56,908 nt of DNA. Origin: a bacterium. Lineage in GTDB: Bacteria; Cyanobacteriota; Vampirovibrionia; Gastranaerophilales; Gastranaerophilaceae. This document shows positions 16,793 to 26,325 of this stretch, one piece after another. Position 1 is the first letter of the stretch. Each line of letters starts with the position of its first letter. The stretch spans positions 1 to 56,908 of the forward strand of contig JAAVBM010000088.1 in NCBI GenBank assembly GCA_014803505.1, given 5' to 3'. The notes below the pieces were generated by a model. The model saw nothing but the letters and a program-made list of their open reading frames with translations. It was not told where the DNA came from and did no database searches. Both the position numbers and the translations under genes were made by a program.

Positions 16793-18041
16793 TGTTCTTG
16801 AAAATTCTATAGCTCAAGAACTTGAAATAGAAAAAGGTGATGAAATTTTATCAATAGATGGTTGTAAAATGCAAGATATGATTGATTATAATTTTTATAT
16901 GAAATCAGAATTGATTACTGTCGAAGTTAAAAAAACTAATGGTGAAATTGAAGAAATCGAAATAGAAAAAGATTATGATGATGATTTAGGAATTGTTTTT
17001 GAAAGTGCAGTTTTTGATAGAGTCAAACCGTGTTTGAATCATTGCATTTTTTGCTTTGTTGACCAACAACCAAAGGGTTTACGTGATACTCTTTATGTTA
17101 AAGATGATGACTATAGATTATCTTACCTTCAGGGTACTTATATTACTTTAACTAATTTAAAAGATGAAGATAAAGACCGTATAAAACGTATGCATCTCGG
17201 GCCATTTTATGTGTCTGTGCATACAACTAATCCTGAACTTCGTGTTCAAATGCTTCGAAATCCTAATGCAGGAAAAGCTTTAGAAAATTTGAATTGGTTT
17301 AGAAAAAATAAAATTCCATTCCACGCTCAAATTGTTTTATGTCCCGGAATTAATGACGGAAAAGAGCTAGATAGAACACTTGCAGATTTAGCGAAATTGA
17401 AAAATACAGTTTTGTCGGTTGCAATAGTTCCTGTAGGTTTGACACAGTTTAGGCCAGAGGGTGAATTACGTAGAGTTGATGAAAAATGTGCAAAAGAAAC
17501 AATCGCAATCGCTTCAAAATATAAAAGAGTTTGCTGTTCCGATGAATTTTTCTTACTTGCCGGTGAACCGATTCCACCTGCAAAATACTACGGAAATTTC
17601 TGTCAGCTTGATGACGGTGTTGGTGCATTGAGATTGACTCTTGACGATTTTAATAAAATAAAATTACCAAAAACTGTTTCTAAACCTTATAAAATGATTT
17701 TTGCGTGTTCTTATGCCGCAAAAGATATGTTAAAAGAAGTTTGCGTAAAATTAAATAAGATAAAAAATTTAACAGTTGAAGTTCATCCTGTAAAATCAGA
17801 ATATTGGGGACAAGATATTACGGTTGCCGGGTTGATTACTACTGATGACTTAATAAGAACAGTTAAAAATGTTGAATGTGATACTGTAATTATTCCGTCA
17901 ATTATGCTTAGACCTTATACTGAAGATTTTTTAGACGGAAAAACTTTGTCTTATGTTAAAGCGGAAACTGCTAAAGACTTTTATGTTCAACAAAATATTT
18001 ATTCACTCAAAGAAGTTGTTGATTATATCAAAGGTATTTAA
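16773..18041 (+). CDS. DUF512 radical-SAM iron-sulfur protein with N-terminal PDZ-like domain
   Basis: A 422-residue enzyme of the DUF512/TIGR03279 type, long annotated as a cyanobacterial Fe-S protein but also found in Firmicutes. Residues 1-65 form a PDZ-like domain ([15 protein letters not shown]). A radical-SAM cluster motif CLNHCIFC (C-x3-C-x2-C) near residue 90 is followed by [21 protein letters not shown], the family hallmark. The C-terminal half is the DUF512 region, ending with an [17 protein letters not shown] segment. The substrate is unknown. ATG 16773 is preferred over a TTG at 16761. The reading frame overlaps padR, and its 3' end overlaps the converging yidD by four bases. Confidence 0.9.
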   Translation: MAAIVDSVLENSIAQELEIEKGDEILSIDGCKMQDMIDYNFYMKSELITVEVKKTNGEIEEIEIEKDYDDDLGIVFESAVFDRVKPCLNHCIFCFVDQQPKGLRDTLYVKDDDYRLSYLQGTYITLTNLKDEDKDRIKRMHLGPFYVSVHTTNPELRVQMLRNPNAGKALENLNWFRKNKIPFHAQIVLCPGINDGKELDRTLADLAKLKNTVLSVAIVPVGLTQFRPEGELRRVDEKCAKETIAIASKYKRVCCSDEFFLLAGEPIPPAKYYGNFCQLDDGVGALRLTLDDFNKIKLPKTVSKPYKMIFACSYAAKDMLKEVCVKLNKIKNLTVEVHPVKSEYWGQDITVAGLITTDDLIRTVKNVECDTVIIPSIMLRPYTEDFLDGKTLSYVKAETAKDFYVQQNIYSLKEVVDYIKGI

Positions 18042-18244
18042 GGTACAGGATCGTATCCGCCAGGGTTTCCCGGATGACAGCGGCATATACGTTTAACTCC
18101 AAGCCAGCCACCTTTTAATACCCCATATTTGAGTATTGCTTGTTTTGTATATTCAGAGCAGGTTGGATAAAATCTGCATACTGATGGTGTAAATTTAGAA
18201 AACCATTGATAAATTTTTATTAAAAATAAAAATACTTGTTTCAT
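18038..18244 (-). CDS. yidD: Membrane protein insertion efficiency factor YidD
   Basis: A 68-residue peripheral membrane protein with the family core [20 protein letters not shown] and [22 protein letters not shown], including the conserved cysteines and the basic N-terminal amphipathic helix. It assists YidC-dependent insertion of membrane proteins. Elsewhere it normally sits between rnpA and yidC. Here it is the last gene behind flhA, two bases after the flhA stop, so it would be expressed with the flagellar operon. The association with a flagellar export operon is unusual and may be incidental. Confidence 0.93.
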   Translation of the reverse strand: MKQVFLFLIKIYQWFSKFTPSVCRFYPTCSEYTKQAILKYGVLKGGWLGVKRICRCHPGNPGGYDPVP

Positions 18245-18246
18245 GT

Positions 18247-20334
18247 TTAGTAAACTGCATCTCCGATTGTATCGATAGCTTCAACTTTGATATCTGTAAT
18301 AAGTTCAGAGTAAGAAATAACAACTATTGTAGGAATATGTCTTTCTAAAAGTTGATACAATGGAAGTCTGATTCTTGGTGAACATAGAACTACAGGCTGT
18401 TTCCCACAGGTTTGATGGGCACGCATTAGAGTTGTAGCTGTTGTTTCAATGAGTTCTTGAACCTGAACAGGATTCAATAGAAACATTGTTCCAAGCTCTG
18501 TTCTCTGGCAGCTGTCATCAAGAGTTTTTTCCCATTCAGGTGATAGAGTTAGAGCATATAACACTTTATCTTCCTGAACATTAGATAAACAGATCTGACG
18601 TCCGAGTGCAGCTCTTAATCGTTCGGACAAAATATCAGGTTCTTTTGAAAATCTTGCGTAATCGCAAAGTCTTTCAAATACAAATATAATATCTTTTATT
18701 GAAACTTTTTCTCGGATTAAGTTAACAAAAATCTTACGTAAATCACTTGTTGAAATGATTGTCGGAACAAGGTCATTAACCAATGTAGGGTCTTGAGAAC
18801 GAACAAGTTCCATAAGTTTAAGAACGTCGGTTTTTGTCATAACTTCGTCAACATGTTTTCTTACACATTCTTGAAGATGTGTAACAATAACGTCTGTTGC
18901 ATCAACTGCCGTAACAAGTCTTGCAGACTTTGCATCATCTTGGTTTATCCAGTAAGCTTGAGTTTGATATGTCGGGTCAATACCGATAATTGCGTCTTCA
19001 GGTACTTCTTTTTTCATAGAATCCCATTGGTCTGCAATTACCATGAATTTACCCGGATAAACGTAACCTGTAGCTACTGTGTTACCACGAATAGAAATCA
19101 TATATTCATTTGCATCAAGAGCTGATGAGTCCATAATTCTTATGTTAGGTAAAATATAACCGAGTTCATCTGTAACTCTTTGACGTAACGCTGCAATTTT
19201 AGCAAGCAATTGACCTTCCTGGTCAGGGTCCGCGATTACCAAAAGATTAGAACCTACCTGTAAGCTTAAAATATCAACACCTAAACGCTCGTACATTCTG
19301 TTTGGATTAACAAGGTCTTGCATGTTTTGACGCACATTTTCTAATTGTCCTAACTGAGATTGAACGTCTGCATTGATAAGTACTTGGAATCCGGCAACAA
19401 ATAAGCCTATAGCAAATAGTAAAAACGGCAACCAGGGTAATCCTGTCCAATGACTTGTTACTGTTAATAATAATAAGAATGCAGCGGCAAAGAATAATGC
19501 ATAAGGTTTGCTTGTAATTTGCGCGGTTACATCAGAACCCAATGAAGGGCTTGCTGCAGATGCACGGGTCATAAATATACCGGCTGCAATTGACATAAGT
19601 AATGATGGAACTTGTGATGCAAGACCATCACCAATTGTTAAAACTGTATATTTAGAAACAGCATCAGCTATTGGCATTTGGTTCATCATACAACCTACGC
19701 ATAAGCCGCCGACGATGTTAATAATTACAATAATAATACCTGCGATGGTATCCCCTTTTACGAATTTCATCGCACCATCCATAGAACCCATAAGATTTGA
19801 TTCTCTAGATAAATCTTCACGTTTTTTAGTTGCTTCTTCCGGTGAAATCAAGCCTGCATTGAAGTCAGCATCAATTGTCATCTGTTTACCCGGCATTGCG
19901 TCTAACGCAAAACGTGCAGAAACTTCGGCAATACGTTCAGCACCTTTGGTAATTACCATGAACTGAACAACTGTGATAATAAGGAAGATTACGCCCCCAA
20001 CGATCATATTACCACCGGTAACGAAGGTTCCAAATGCGTGAATTACTTCTCCAGCCTCACCTCTTGCCAAAATCAAACGCGTTGAAGCAATTGACAATAC
20101 AAGTCGGAACATTGTACCAATAAGAATGATTGATGGGAATGAAGATAATTCTAATGTTCTTTGAACATATAATGCAAACATCAGAAGGACAATCCCAAGT
20201 GTAATATTTAAACAAATACAGCAGTTTATAATCCAGTTTGGTAATTCAACCAGCAAAATTAACAGCAATGCTAGTACAAACAATGCCATAAATAATTCAC
20301 TTATTGGATTTGCATTTCCCTCCGGTGCTGCCAT
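18247..20334 (-). CDS. flhA: Flagellar export gate protein FlhA
   Basis: A 695-residue FHIPEP-family protein forming the nonameric export gate of the flagellar type III apparatus, with normal family length. About eight membrane spans occupy residues 15-320. The FHIPEP signature [21 protein letters not shown] lies near residue 140-160 between spans 4 and 5. The cytoplasmic domain follows from about 345, ending with [16 protein letters not shown], the segment before the C-terminal tail. Its ATG overlaps the fliH stop as TAATG, showing translational coupling. The rest of the export gate (fliP, fliQ, fliR, flhB) and the ATPase fliI are not in this window. Confidence 0.96.
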   Translation of the reverse strand: MAAPEGNANPISELFMALFVLALLLILLVELPNWIINCCICLNITLGIVLLMFALYVQRTLELSSFPSIILIGTMFRLVLSIASTRLILARGEAGEVIHAFGTFVTGGNMIVGGVIFLIITVVQFMVITKGAERIAEVSARFALDAMPGKQMTIDADFNAGLISPEEATKKREDLSRESNLMGSMDGAMKFVKGDTIAGIIIVIINIVGGLCVGCMMNQMPIADAVSKYTVLTIGDGLASQVPSLLMSIAAGIFMTRASAASPSLGSDVTAQITSKPYALFFAAAFLLLLTVTSHWTGLPWLPFLLFAIGLFVAGFQVLINADVQSQLGQLENVRQNMQDLVNPNRMYERLGVDILSLQVGSNLLVIADPDQEGQLLAKIAALRQRVTDELGYILPNIRIMDSSALDANEYMISIRGNTVATGYVYPGKFMVIADQWDSMKKEVPEDAIIGIDPTYQTQAYWINQDDAKSARLVTAVDATDVIVTHLQECVRKHVDEVMTKTDVLKLMELVRSQDPTLVNDLVPTIISTSDLRKIFVNLIREKVSIKDIIFVFERLCDYARFSKEPDILSERLRAALGRQICLSNVQEDKVLYALTLSPEWEKTLDDSCQRTELGTMFLLNPVQVQELIETTATTLMRAHQTCGKQPVVLCSPRIRLPLYQLLERHIPTIVVISYSELITDIKVEAIDTIGDAVY

Positions 20335-21041
20335 TAAATTTCTTTTAATACCTCACTTATTATTGCTAACTGTGTTTCTATAGTTGCATCAATTACCCCG
20401 TTGTCTGTGGTAATCAAACAACCACCTTCCATTGTATCATCGTCTGGGACAACAATAACTTTTGCCTCTAATCCTGCCATCATTACTGCTTCCGGTAATT
20501 CTTGTTTTAGGATTTGTACTTGTGATGGATTAACTTTTAAAACAATCTTAGTTTCTTCTTTTGATAAGCTTTTTAGAATATCTTTTATGTTATCTAAAAG
20601 AATTTCAGGATTTTCGGTCATTTCTTTTTTAATGATTTTCTTAGCAATATCAAGACTTATTTCAAGAATGTCAGGAGCTATACTTTCAAAAACTTCTTGT
20701 TTTGCTCTAAAGAATTCATCCATTGATTCTTTAACTTCAAGGATATCGTTTTTTGCTTTATCAATGCCTTCCTGATAACCTTCTTTTGCTGCAGCTTCTC
20801 TGATAGAATCTGCTTCTTCTCTGGCACGCGAAATTAGGTTTCTGTCATCAATTCTTCTGAAACCTCTTCTTCTATCCCCTCTGCGGCGTTCTTGTCTTTG
20901 TTTAAAATCAATATTATCCAAGTTAAAAATGTCGATATCCTGTTCTTCTTGTTCAGGTTCGACTACTTCTTGGTTTTGTGTTGGAACTTGAAGTTCCACT
21001 CCCTCCTCAGCTGATTTTTTTCTATTCTTTTTAATAATCAT
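20334..21041 (-). CDS. fliH: Flagellar assembly protein FliH
   Basis: A 235-residue peripheral stator of the flagellar export ATPase. Residues 30-85 are charged and partly disordered, with an Arg-rich stretch ERRRGDRRRGFRR. Residues 65-120 form an Ala/Glu-rich coiled coil (AREEADSIREAAAKEGYQEG), and residues 120-235 match the conserved FliH/HrpE/YscL C-terminal domain (LDIAKKIIKKE, then VLKVNPSQVQILK). The Arg-rich tract is unlike common FliH proteins. Gene order fliF-fliG-fliH and one-base overlap with flhA support the assignment. FliI, its usual partner encoded next door, is absent here. Confidence 0.88.
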   Translation of the reverse strand: MIIKKNRKKSAEEGVELQVPTQNQEVVEPEQEEQDIDIFNLDNIDFKQRQERRRGDRRRGFRRIDDRNLISRAREEADSIREAAAKEGYQEGIDKAKNDILEVKESMDEFFRAKQEVFESIAPDILEISLDIAKKIIKKEMTENPEILLDNIKDILKSLSKEETKIVLKVNPSQVQILKQELPEAVMMAGLEAKVIVVPDDDTMEGGCLITTDNGVIDATIETQLAIISEVLKEI

Positions 21042-21053
21042 GATATAGCAATA

Positions 21054-22043
21054 TTATACACTATTTAGTAAGTGTGTGGCAACAATACTTGCAACTTTTG
21101 GAGGTATTTTATCATAATATTTACCCTCTATTGCGTTAAATACAAGACGTTTGACTCCAATTCGTTCTCTAATAAGTATTGTATCTAAATCTTTACCTGA
21201 ATAAGCTGAAGCAAATTTTCTAAGTTTTAAAACAACTTTATTAGGGTTTAAATCTGTGTTTTGAGGTAAATTAGTTTTAATTTCCTGTAGGCAGCGTAAG
21301 GCATTGTGAGTTCCAATTCGTTCCGGAAGATCTGGCATACGCATGAATTTTATTACTGTTTGAGCATCTTCTTCTTCGAACTTGTTTAATATTGCTTGCA
21401 CTTTATCTTGATTCATTTTTTTGAAAAGCATTGCAACCGTTGCAAGTTTCAGGACTTTTGAATCAACCTTAGAAAAATCCTGACCTTGGGCAGGCATACC
21501 TGAATCCTGCGGTATCATTTCTCCAGCTTGACCTTGTTGTGCTTGTTGCATTTCTGCAGCCATTTTATCCATATTTGATTGAGTGGCAGCATATTCCATT
21601 AAGCCTTCATCTATTGCACCTTTATTTTTTAACTCTGTAATGGCTTCTAAATAGCTTTTTTTAACATGGTGTTCGATAAGTTCTAAGATTTTATCATGCG
21701 GAAGACCTTGAGAGAATGTTTGTTTTGCTATTTCAAAGATAGTGTAAGCGATTTTTTGCATTACACCATCCCAATATTGTTGCGGAATTCCTGAGCGAAT
21801 TACGTCAACTGATTTGTGAAATGACCATTCTGCTATAATTTGTGTAATTGTAACCGCTTGATTTTCATCAAAGTTTAAGTTTGGGTCTTCAGCAAGAGCT
21901 TTACCGGAAAGTAATGAAAAATTACCTAAAGTATTTATTACGTATTGTTTTTGGTTCTCATCAAAGTCTGCAGGTACAAGCTCTTGTGCTTGTGCTGCCA
22001 GATTTTGGGCAAAATTTTCATAATCAAAATTCGGTGTAGCCAT
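21054..22043 (-). CDS. Divergent FliG-position protein (probable flagellar switch/C-ring component)
   Basis: A 329-residue soluble protein encoded exactly where fliG normally lies, three bases after fliF and 12 before fliH. Residues 1-155 are helical with a motif AEWSFHKSVDVIRSGIP that I do not know from FliG. A Gln/Met/Gly-rich linker follows at 165-190. Residues 195-240 (LKLATVAMLFKKMNQDKVQAILNKFEEED) resemble the armadillo-like repeats of FliG middle domains. The C-terminal ~75 residues do not show the strongly conserved charged torque helix motif. I infer a highly diverged FliG or a lineage-specific replacement that bridges FliF to the rest of the rotor. Confidence is high that it is a real gene, moderate on identity. 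Confidence 0.6.
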   Translation of the reverse strand: MATPNFDYENFAQNLAAQAQELVPADFDENQKQYVINTLGNFSLLSGKALAEDPNLNFDENQAVTITQIIAEWSFHKSVDVIRSGIPQQYWDGVMQKIAYTIFEIAKQTFSQGLPHDKILELIEHHVKKSYLEAITELKNKGAIDEGLMEYAATQSNMDKMAAEMQQAQQGQAGEMIPQDSGMPAQGQDFSKVDSKVLKLATVAMLFKKMNQDKVQAILNKFEEEDAQTVIKFMRMPDLPERIGTHNALRCLQEIKTNLPQNTDLNPNKVVLKLRKFASAYSGKDLDTILIRERIGVKRLVFNAIEGKYYDKIPPKVASIVATHLLNSV

Positions 22044-22046
22044 TTA

Positions 22047-23726
22047 TTATCCTTCTTGTCTTGAACCTTCTTCTATCCAGCTCTTAATATTATCAGCTGC
22101 ATCTTCTGTTATTTCGTTTGAAATGCTATCAAGAGAATCTATCAATAAATTTTCATCGAATTGTGGTAATTGAACTCGGTGTTGTTGTTGATTTATTAAG
22201 TCTTGAGCTAATTCTGACTGTCTTTGAGTAAGTTGGCTTGCTCTTGAATTTATATCATTCAATTGTCTTTCTTGTTCTAGAGCTCTTTGACGTAAAGCTT
22301 CAACTTCAACTTCGTTTTCTTCTCTTACGCGTTTTACTTTAGCTGAAATAGCTTTGAATATTATAATCAGCCCTAATCCTGATAGGATTAATGCTAACCA
22401 CCAAGGGTTTCCGGATTCATCTGGTTTTGGTAAATTTTGTTGTCTTTCCGGAGTAAGATATGGATCGCTGGAGTTTGTAAATGCGATGGATACATCATCT
22501 GCACTTACTTTAGGACTTGCAGATCTTGCGATAAGCTCTTTTAATTCTTCAATTGTAGTGTCGCTTGGAAGATTATTTCTGTCTAACGTGACAGCGATTG
22601 AGATATCTTCTATAACTCCAGGTTTTATATATTCGTTTGTTTGAGTTTTAGTAACGCCATATTGTGTTTCAGTTGCTTGACGTGAATAGTTTCTATTTTG
22701 ACTTGAATCTGTTCCGCCAACAGGTAATCCGTTAGGAAGGTATGTGCTGACAGCGTTTATACCTTGTGACTGGTCTTTAGTTTCATCTCCAAGTCCTTCT
22801 CTAAAAGACTGTTCTGATACAGATGCTTTTTTAGTTGGATCATATTCGATTGAAAATTTCTCAATCGGAGCTTGTCTTAAGAATGTACTTACTGTTGCAA
22901 CGTAATTTCCAGGACCAACTAAACGATCAAGTTGTTTTGAAATTTTTTGCTGCATATATTTGTCATTTTCTTCAAGCTTTTGAAGCATTTCATCTTCTGC
23001 ATTCATAATACTTCTGTAAACATTACCGTTGGTATCTGTAATGGATATGTTTTCAGCTTTTAAACCTGAAACACTACCAATTAAAAGGTTTGTAATTGCT
23101 TTTACTTTTAATTGATCTAATTTTTCATAATCTTTACCTGAAGGCATAACAATTTGAACTGTTGCAGTTTTAGGTTTTTCACTTTCAAACATTCCGCTTG
23201 TTTCAGGAATTGATATAAATACCGTTGCGTTTTGAATAGGTTTAATTTGTTTGATAAGTCTTGCTAATTCTCCATTCATAGCGCGAGCAAGACGAATTCT
23301 TTTATCTTCTTTAGTTGAAGTGAAATCTCCTTTGTCGAAAATTTCCAAGCCTACGTTTTGATCAACTAATCCGCTTTGAACAATTGTTATAAGTGCATTA
23401 TCACGATCAGTAATTGTACATTTTTTTGATAATGAAGAGCAGTTTTTAGCATTAAGTACAAGTTTAGATTTTGTACCATCAAGTTGTCGTTCAACGGTGA
23501 TACCTTGTTTTGCAAGTAATGCTTGGATTTCCAAAGCTTTACCAAGGTTGTCTGTTGTCAATAAATCGACGTTAGTTTTGAGAGGTTCGCCTCCTATATC
23601 ATTTTGTTTGTTGTTTCCTCCTGCAGATAGTGATATTGCAACTACAATAATAACTATTACCAGAACAACTCCGCCAATTATACCGTATAATAATGGTTTA
23701 TTCTCTAAAATTTTACTAAAATCCAT
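22047..23726 (-). CDS. fliF: Flagellar MS-ring protein FliF
   Basis: A 559-residue ring-forming membrane protein of the flagellar base. The first transmembrane helix is near residues 12-32 and the second near 443-460 (WWLALILSGLGLIIIF). Between them lies the YscJ/FliF ring-building region (VFISIPETSGMFESEKPKTATV near residues 165-190, with IKAITNLL-type helix after it) and the Asn/Ser-rich RBM3 region. A short Cys-containing insertion (KNCSSLSKKCTI) occurs near residue 95. The C-terminal cytoplasmic tail with a coiled coil ends in SWIEEGSRQEG, the position that binds FliG. Family length is slightly above average. Confidence 0.94.
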   Translation of the reverse strand: MDFSKILENKPLLYGIIGGVVLVIVIIVVAISLSAGGNNKQNDIGGEPLKTNVDLLTTDNLGKALEIQALLAKQGITVERQLDGTKSKLVLNAKNCSSLSKKCTITDRDNALITIVQSGLVDQNVGLEIFDKGDFTSTKEDKRIRLARAMNGELARLIKQIKPIQNATVFISIPETSGMFESEKPKTATVQIVMPSGKDYEKLDQLKVKAITNLLIGSVSGLKAENISITDTNGNVYRSIMNAEDEMLQKLEENDKYMQQKISKQLDRLVGPGNYVATVSTFLRQAPIEKFSIEYDPTKKASVSEQSFREGLGDETKDQSQGINAVSTYLPNGLPVGGTDSSQNRNYSRQATETQYGVTKTQTNEYIKPGVIEDISIAVTLDRNNLPSDTTIEELKELIARSASPKVSADDVSIAFTNSSDPYLTPERQQNLPKPDESGNPWWLALILSGLGLIIIFKAISAKVKRVREENEVEVEALRQRALEQERQLNDINSRASQLTQRQSELAQDLINQQQHRVQLPQFDENLLIDSLDSISNEITEDAADNIKSWIEEGSRQEG

Positions 23727-23780
23727 TTCCGTCCCACTGTCTGTTTTAATAATTTGTATTAATTTGAGAAAATATTATGT

Positions 23781-24116
23781 TTATACAGATATTTGCATAA
23801 TTCTGTCATAAGCGTTGATTACTTTACCTGTAATTTGGGTTGCTACGTTAACACTGATTTCCGATTTAGCCATAGCTGTCATAACATCATGGATGTCAAC
23901 GTTTTGGTTGCCGGACATTACGTCTTTTAATAAATTATCAGGAGCATTCATTTCTGTATTAAGATTTTCGACAAGTCCGCTCATAACTTGCTTGAAGTCT
24001 TGAGTTTCAGGCATTTCAACTCGATCCATTCTGATACTTGGCATATCAAAACCGGAACTGAATTTAGTATGCTGTATTCTTGATGCTAAATCATATTGTG
24101 GAAAATTACTATACAT
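23781..24116 (-). CDS. fliE: Flagellar hook-basal body adaptor FliE
   Basis: A 111-residue protein linking the MS ring to the rod. The second half matches FliE: DFKQVMSGLVENLN, then NLLKDVMSGNQNVDIHDVMTAMAKSEISVNVATQITGKVINAYDRIM. This has the typical GxxxDxHxVMIAxxKA-like core and final QI-type amphipathic end. The N-terminal 35 residues are lineage-variable. It is the first gene of the fliE-fliF-fliG-fliH-flhA-yidD transcript, behind an AGAGAGG ribosome site and a recognisable promoter. Confidence 0.9.
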   Translation of the reverse strand: MYSNFPQYDLASRIQHTKFSSGFDMPSIRMDRVEMPETQDFKQVMSGLVENLNTEMNAPDNLLKDVMSGNQNVDIHDVMTAMAKSEISVNVATQITGKVINAYDRIMQISV

Positions 24117-24135
24117 AATACTACCTCTCTATTTT

Positions 24136-24165
24136 ATAATACCTTATTTTGCACCTTTTTATCAA
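24136..24165 (-). promoter_or_regulatory. Probable sigma-70 promoter of the flagellar operon
   Basis: On the minus strand: TTGATA (24165-24160), 18-base spacer, TATTAT (24141-24136), about 20 bases before the fliE ATG. No sigma-28 or sigma-54 consensus was seen. Two direct TCAAC copies (24162-24166 and 24181-24185 region, plus-strand reading) lie at and upstream of the -35. Confidence 0.5.
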
Positions 24166-24276
24166 CTTTTGAGTGAAAAATCAACTAAAAGGTGTACGGT
24201 CAAAGGTTTTTACCTGCTTAATATTTAATAATGATTTATGAAAAATCAATAAAATCTGTGGAAGTATATTAATTTA

Positions 24277-26325
24277 TTATGGTAATTTTAGCCAAACCAC
24301 AGCGTAAGGATACATTAAGAGTCTTGTTTTTTTATCTTTTAGTGAAACTTTTAATCTGTATTGGTCACCAGTTAAAATATTTGTTAAATAAACATAATTA
24401 TTGTTTTTAAGAGCTTTTAGTAGAATATCAGCAGGAAGTTCAACTTCGGCAGTGAATCTCTTATCAGAAAGATTATTTACAATTAAGTATTTTTCACCTT
24501 TGTAACTTCTAATGTATGCAAAAACGTAAGGCATTTTGGTTTTAAGTATGGTTAAGTTTCCACGACGAAATGCAGGGATTTCTTTGCGTAATTCAATCAT
24601 TTTTTGAACTTTATGGTAGATTTTTCCGCTGTAAGTTTTAGTTGTTTTTGTTGCGTCGTAAAATGCCTGCTGTGTTAGTAATCCTCTGTTTATATCTCTG
24701 CTATCGAAGAATGATAATATTTTTATTTTACTTTTTGCTTGTTTTCTTTTTCTTAGTTCTTCACTTTTCTTTGCGTTTTCAAAATTATTCTTAGCGCCTA
24801 TTTCATCGCCATAGTAAATAATTGGTATTCCAGGCATAGATAAAAGTACGGAAAAAGCCATTTCTATATGGTCGTGGTCCTCGTCCAGAAAATTAGCCAT
24901 TCTGCCGCTGACTCCGAATCCTTTTCTAAATGGGGCTCCTTTTGATTCTAGTGCATTATATATAAGTTCTCTCATTTCTGGAGTTACCATTTCCAGAGTT
25001 AACTCATCATGTACTCGTAGAAAAGTTGCCCAACTTGCGCTTTCCGGAATATTTGGTGTTTGTTTTACTGCATCTTTAAAATATCTGCTGTCTTCACTTA
25101 TGAAACTTGCCCATAAAGCCGGCATATATGGAAAATTATATGCAATTTGTACTTCATCTGTACGTTTAAAATCTTTAGTTTTATCATCAATAAGAGTTTC
25201 GTTTTTTCTTTCTGTTCCGAAATATGGAATTACATCTTTTGGAAGCTGGCAAGCTTCAGCTTGTAATACTGTTCTTGGTGCAACTGCTTGTAAATATGTA
25301 CTTAATAGTTTTATTATTGTGTGAGTTGTCGGCAGATTTTCTGCGTTAGTGCCGGCTTCTTTGTCCAGATATGGTATTGCATCAAGTCTAAAAATATCTA
25401 CTCCCAAGTTTGCCCAATAATTCATTGTTTCTAAGTTATAATATAGCACTTGGGGATTTTTCCAATTGATATCTAATTGGAATGGGTAAAAGGTATGATA
25501 TAAGTAATAATCTTTACCTTGAATTGTTACTTTTCTGTAGTTGTTTTCTGTTATTTCAGGGAATATTAGTCGTCTTTTACTTATGGTTCCGTCTGCTTCT
25601 TTATACTCAACGACAGTTCCAAGTTTTGAATCAACATATTTTGTATATTCCGGCATGTCTTCGCGAACTACGAAATAATTTAGTTTATCCAAATCCCCTT
25701 TTAATGCTGCTTGAAACCATTCATGTTGATCTGAAAAATGATTCAGTACTAAATCCGCTTTTATATTAAATCCTTGAGCTTTTGCTTCTTTTATGAATTT
25801 TTCAAATTGTACTTTTCCGCCAAGTTCTTGACGTATGTTTTGAGGATTTTTAACATCAAATCCGGCATCTTCCATAGGAGAATCCGCAAATGGAAGCATA
25901 TATATAGTTGTTACTCCCAAATCTTTTAGGTAAGGAAGCATTTTTATTGTGTCTTTGAATTGATTCGGTTTTTGTGGGGTTATAGTTCCAAATTGGTCAA
26001 CATAGAACATGTATATAATTTCGTCTTTGTACCAATCGCTTTCTCTTGTTAAATCTTCTTGTTTTAATTTTTCACTACGATTATCTTTTGCTCTTTTGGC
26101 AATTTTAACAATATTGTTGTAAATTTCATCTGCTGATTCTGCTCCATAAATTTTAATAATATCTGCACGAAGTTCTTTTTCCGCTTTTGCTGATATTATC
26201 GGAGTTTCCATCTGCACATAAACCCCGTTGCCTTCGGTAGTTGTTACTTCTGCTAAAGCCGGCATATTTGATATTGTACAAAGTATAATACTTGTTAATA
26301 GTAGTGAAAAAATGCGTTTGTTCAT
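24277..26325 (-). CDS. Secreted GH13 (alpha-amylase family) enzyme, trehalose-synthase-like
   Basis: A 682-residue glycoside hydrolase family 13 protein with a signal peptide (residues 1-25, ending MPALA). The TIM barrel starts near residue 100 with EIIYMFYVDQF. Region I-like DLVLNHFSDQH, region II DIFRLDAIPYL (nucleophile Asp), region III VLQAEACQ (acid/base Glu) and region IV LRVHDELT (transition-state Asp) are all present. IYMLPFADSPMEDAGFDV and the VHDELTLEMV context most resemble trehalose synthase or amylosucrase-like members. A beta-sandwich C-terminal domain follows. Secretion implies action on extracellular or periplasmic alpha-glucans. The exact reaction is not predictable. It starts directly at the dCMP deaminase stop. 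Confidence 0.87.
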   Translation of the reverse strand: MNKRIFSLLLTSIILCTISNMPALAEVTTTEGNGVYVQMETPIISAKAEKELRADIIKIYGAESADEIYNNIVKIAKRAKDNRSEKLKQEDLTRESDWYKDEIIYMFYVDQFGTITPQKPNQFKDTIKMLPYLKDLGVTTIYMLPFADSPMEDAGFDVKNPQNIRQELGGKVQFEKFIKEAKAQGFNIKADLVLNHFSDQHEWFQAALKGDLDKLNYFVVREDMPEYTKYVDSKLGTVVEYKEADGTISKRRLIFPEITENNYRKVTIQGKDYYLYHTFYPFQLDINWKNPQVLYYNLETMNYWANLGVDIFRLDAIPYLDKEAGTNAENLPTTHTIIKLLSTYLQAVAPRTVLQAEACQLPKDVIPYFGTERKNETLIDDKTKDFKRTDEVQIAYNFPYMPALWASFISEDSRYFKDAVKQTPNIPESASWATFLRVHDELTLEMVTPEMRELIYNALESKGAPFRKGFGVSGRMANFLDEDHDHIEMAFSVLLSMPGIPIIYYGDEIGAKNNFENAKKSEELRKRKQAKSKIKILSFFDSRDINRGLLTQQAFYDATKTTKTYSGKIYHKVQKMIELRKEIPAFRRGNLTILKTKMPYVFAYIRSYKGEKYLIVNNLSDKRFTAEVELPADILLKALKNNNYVYLTNILTGDQYRLKVSLKDKKTRLLMYPYAVVWLKLP

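Noticed and set aside
18793-19966. Antisense ORFs over flhA (18793-19125, 19508-19966)
   Set aside because: They are shadows of the well-conserved FlhA frame with Cys/Asn-rich nonsense composition.
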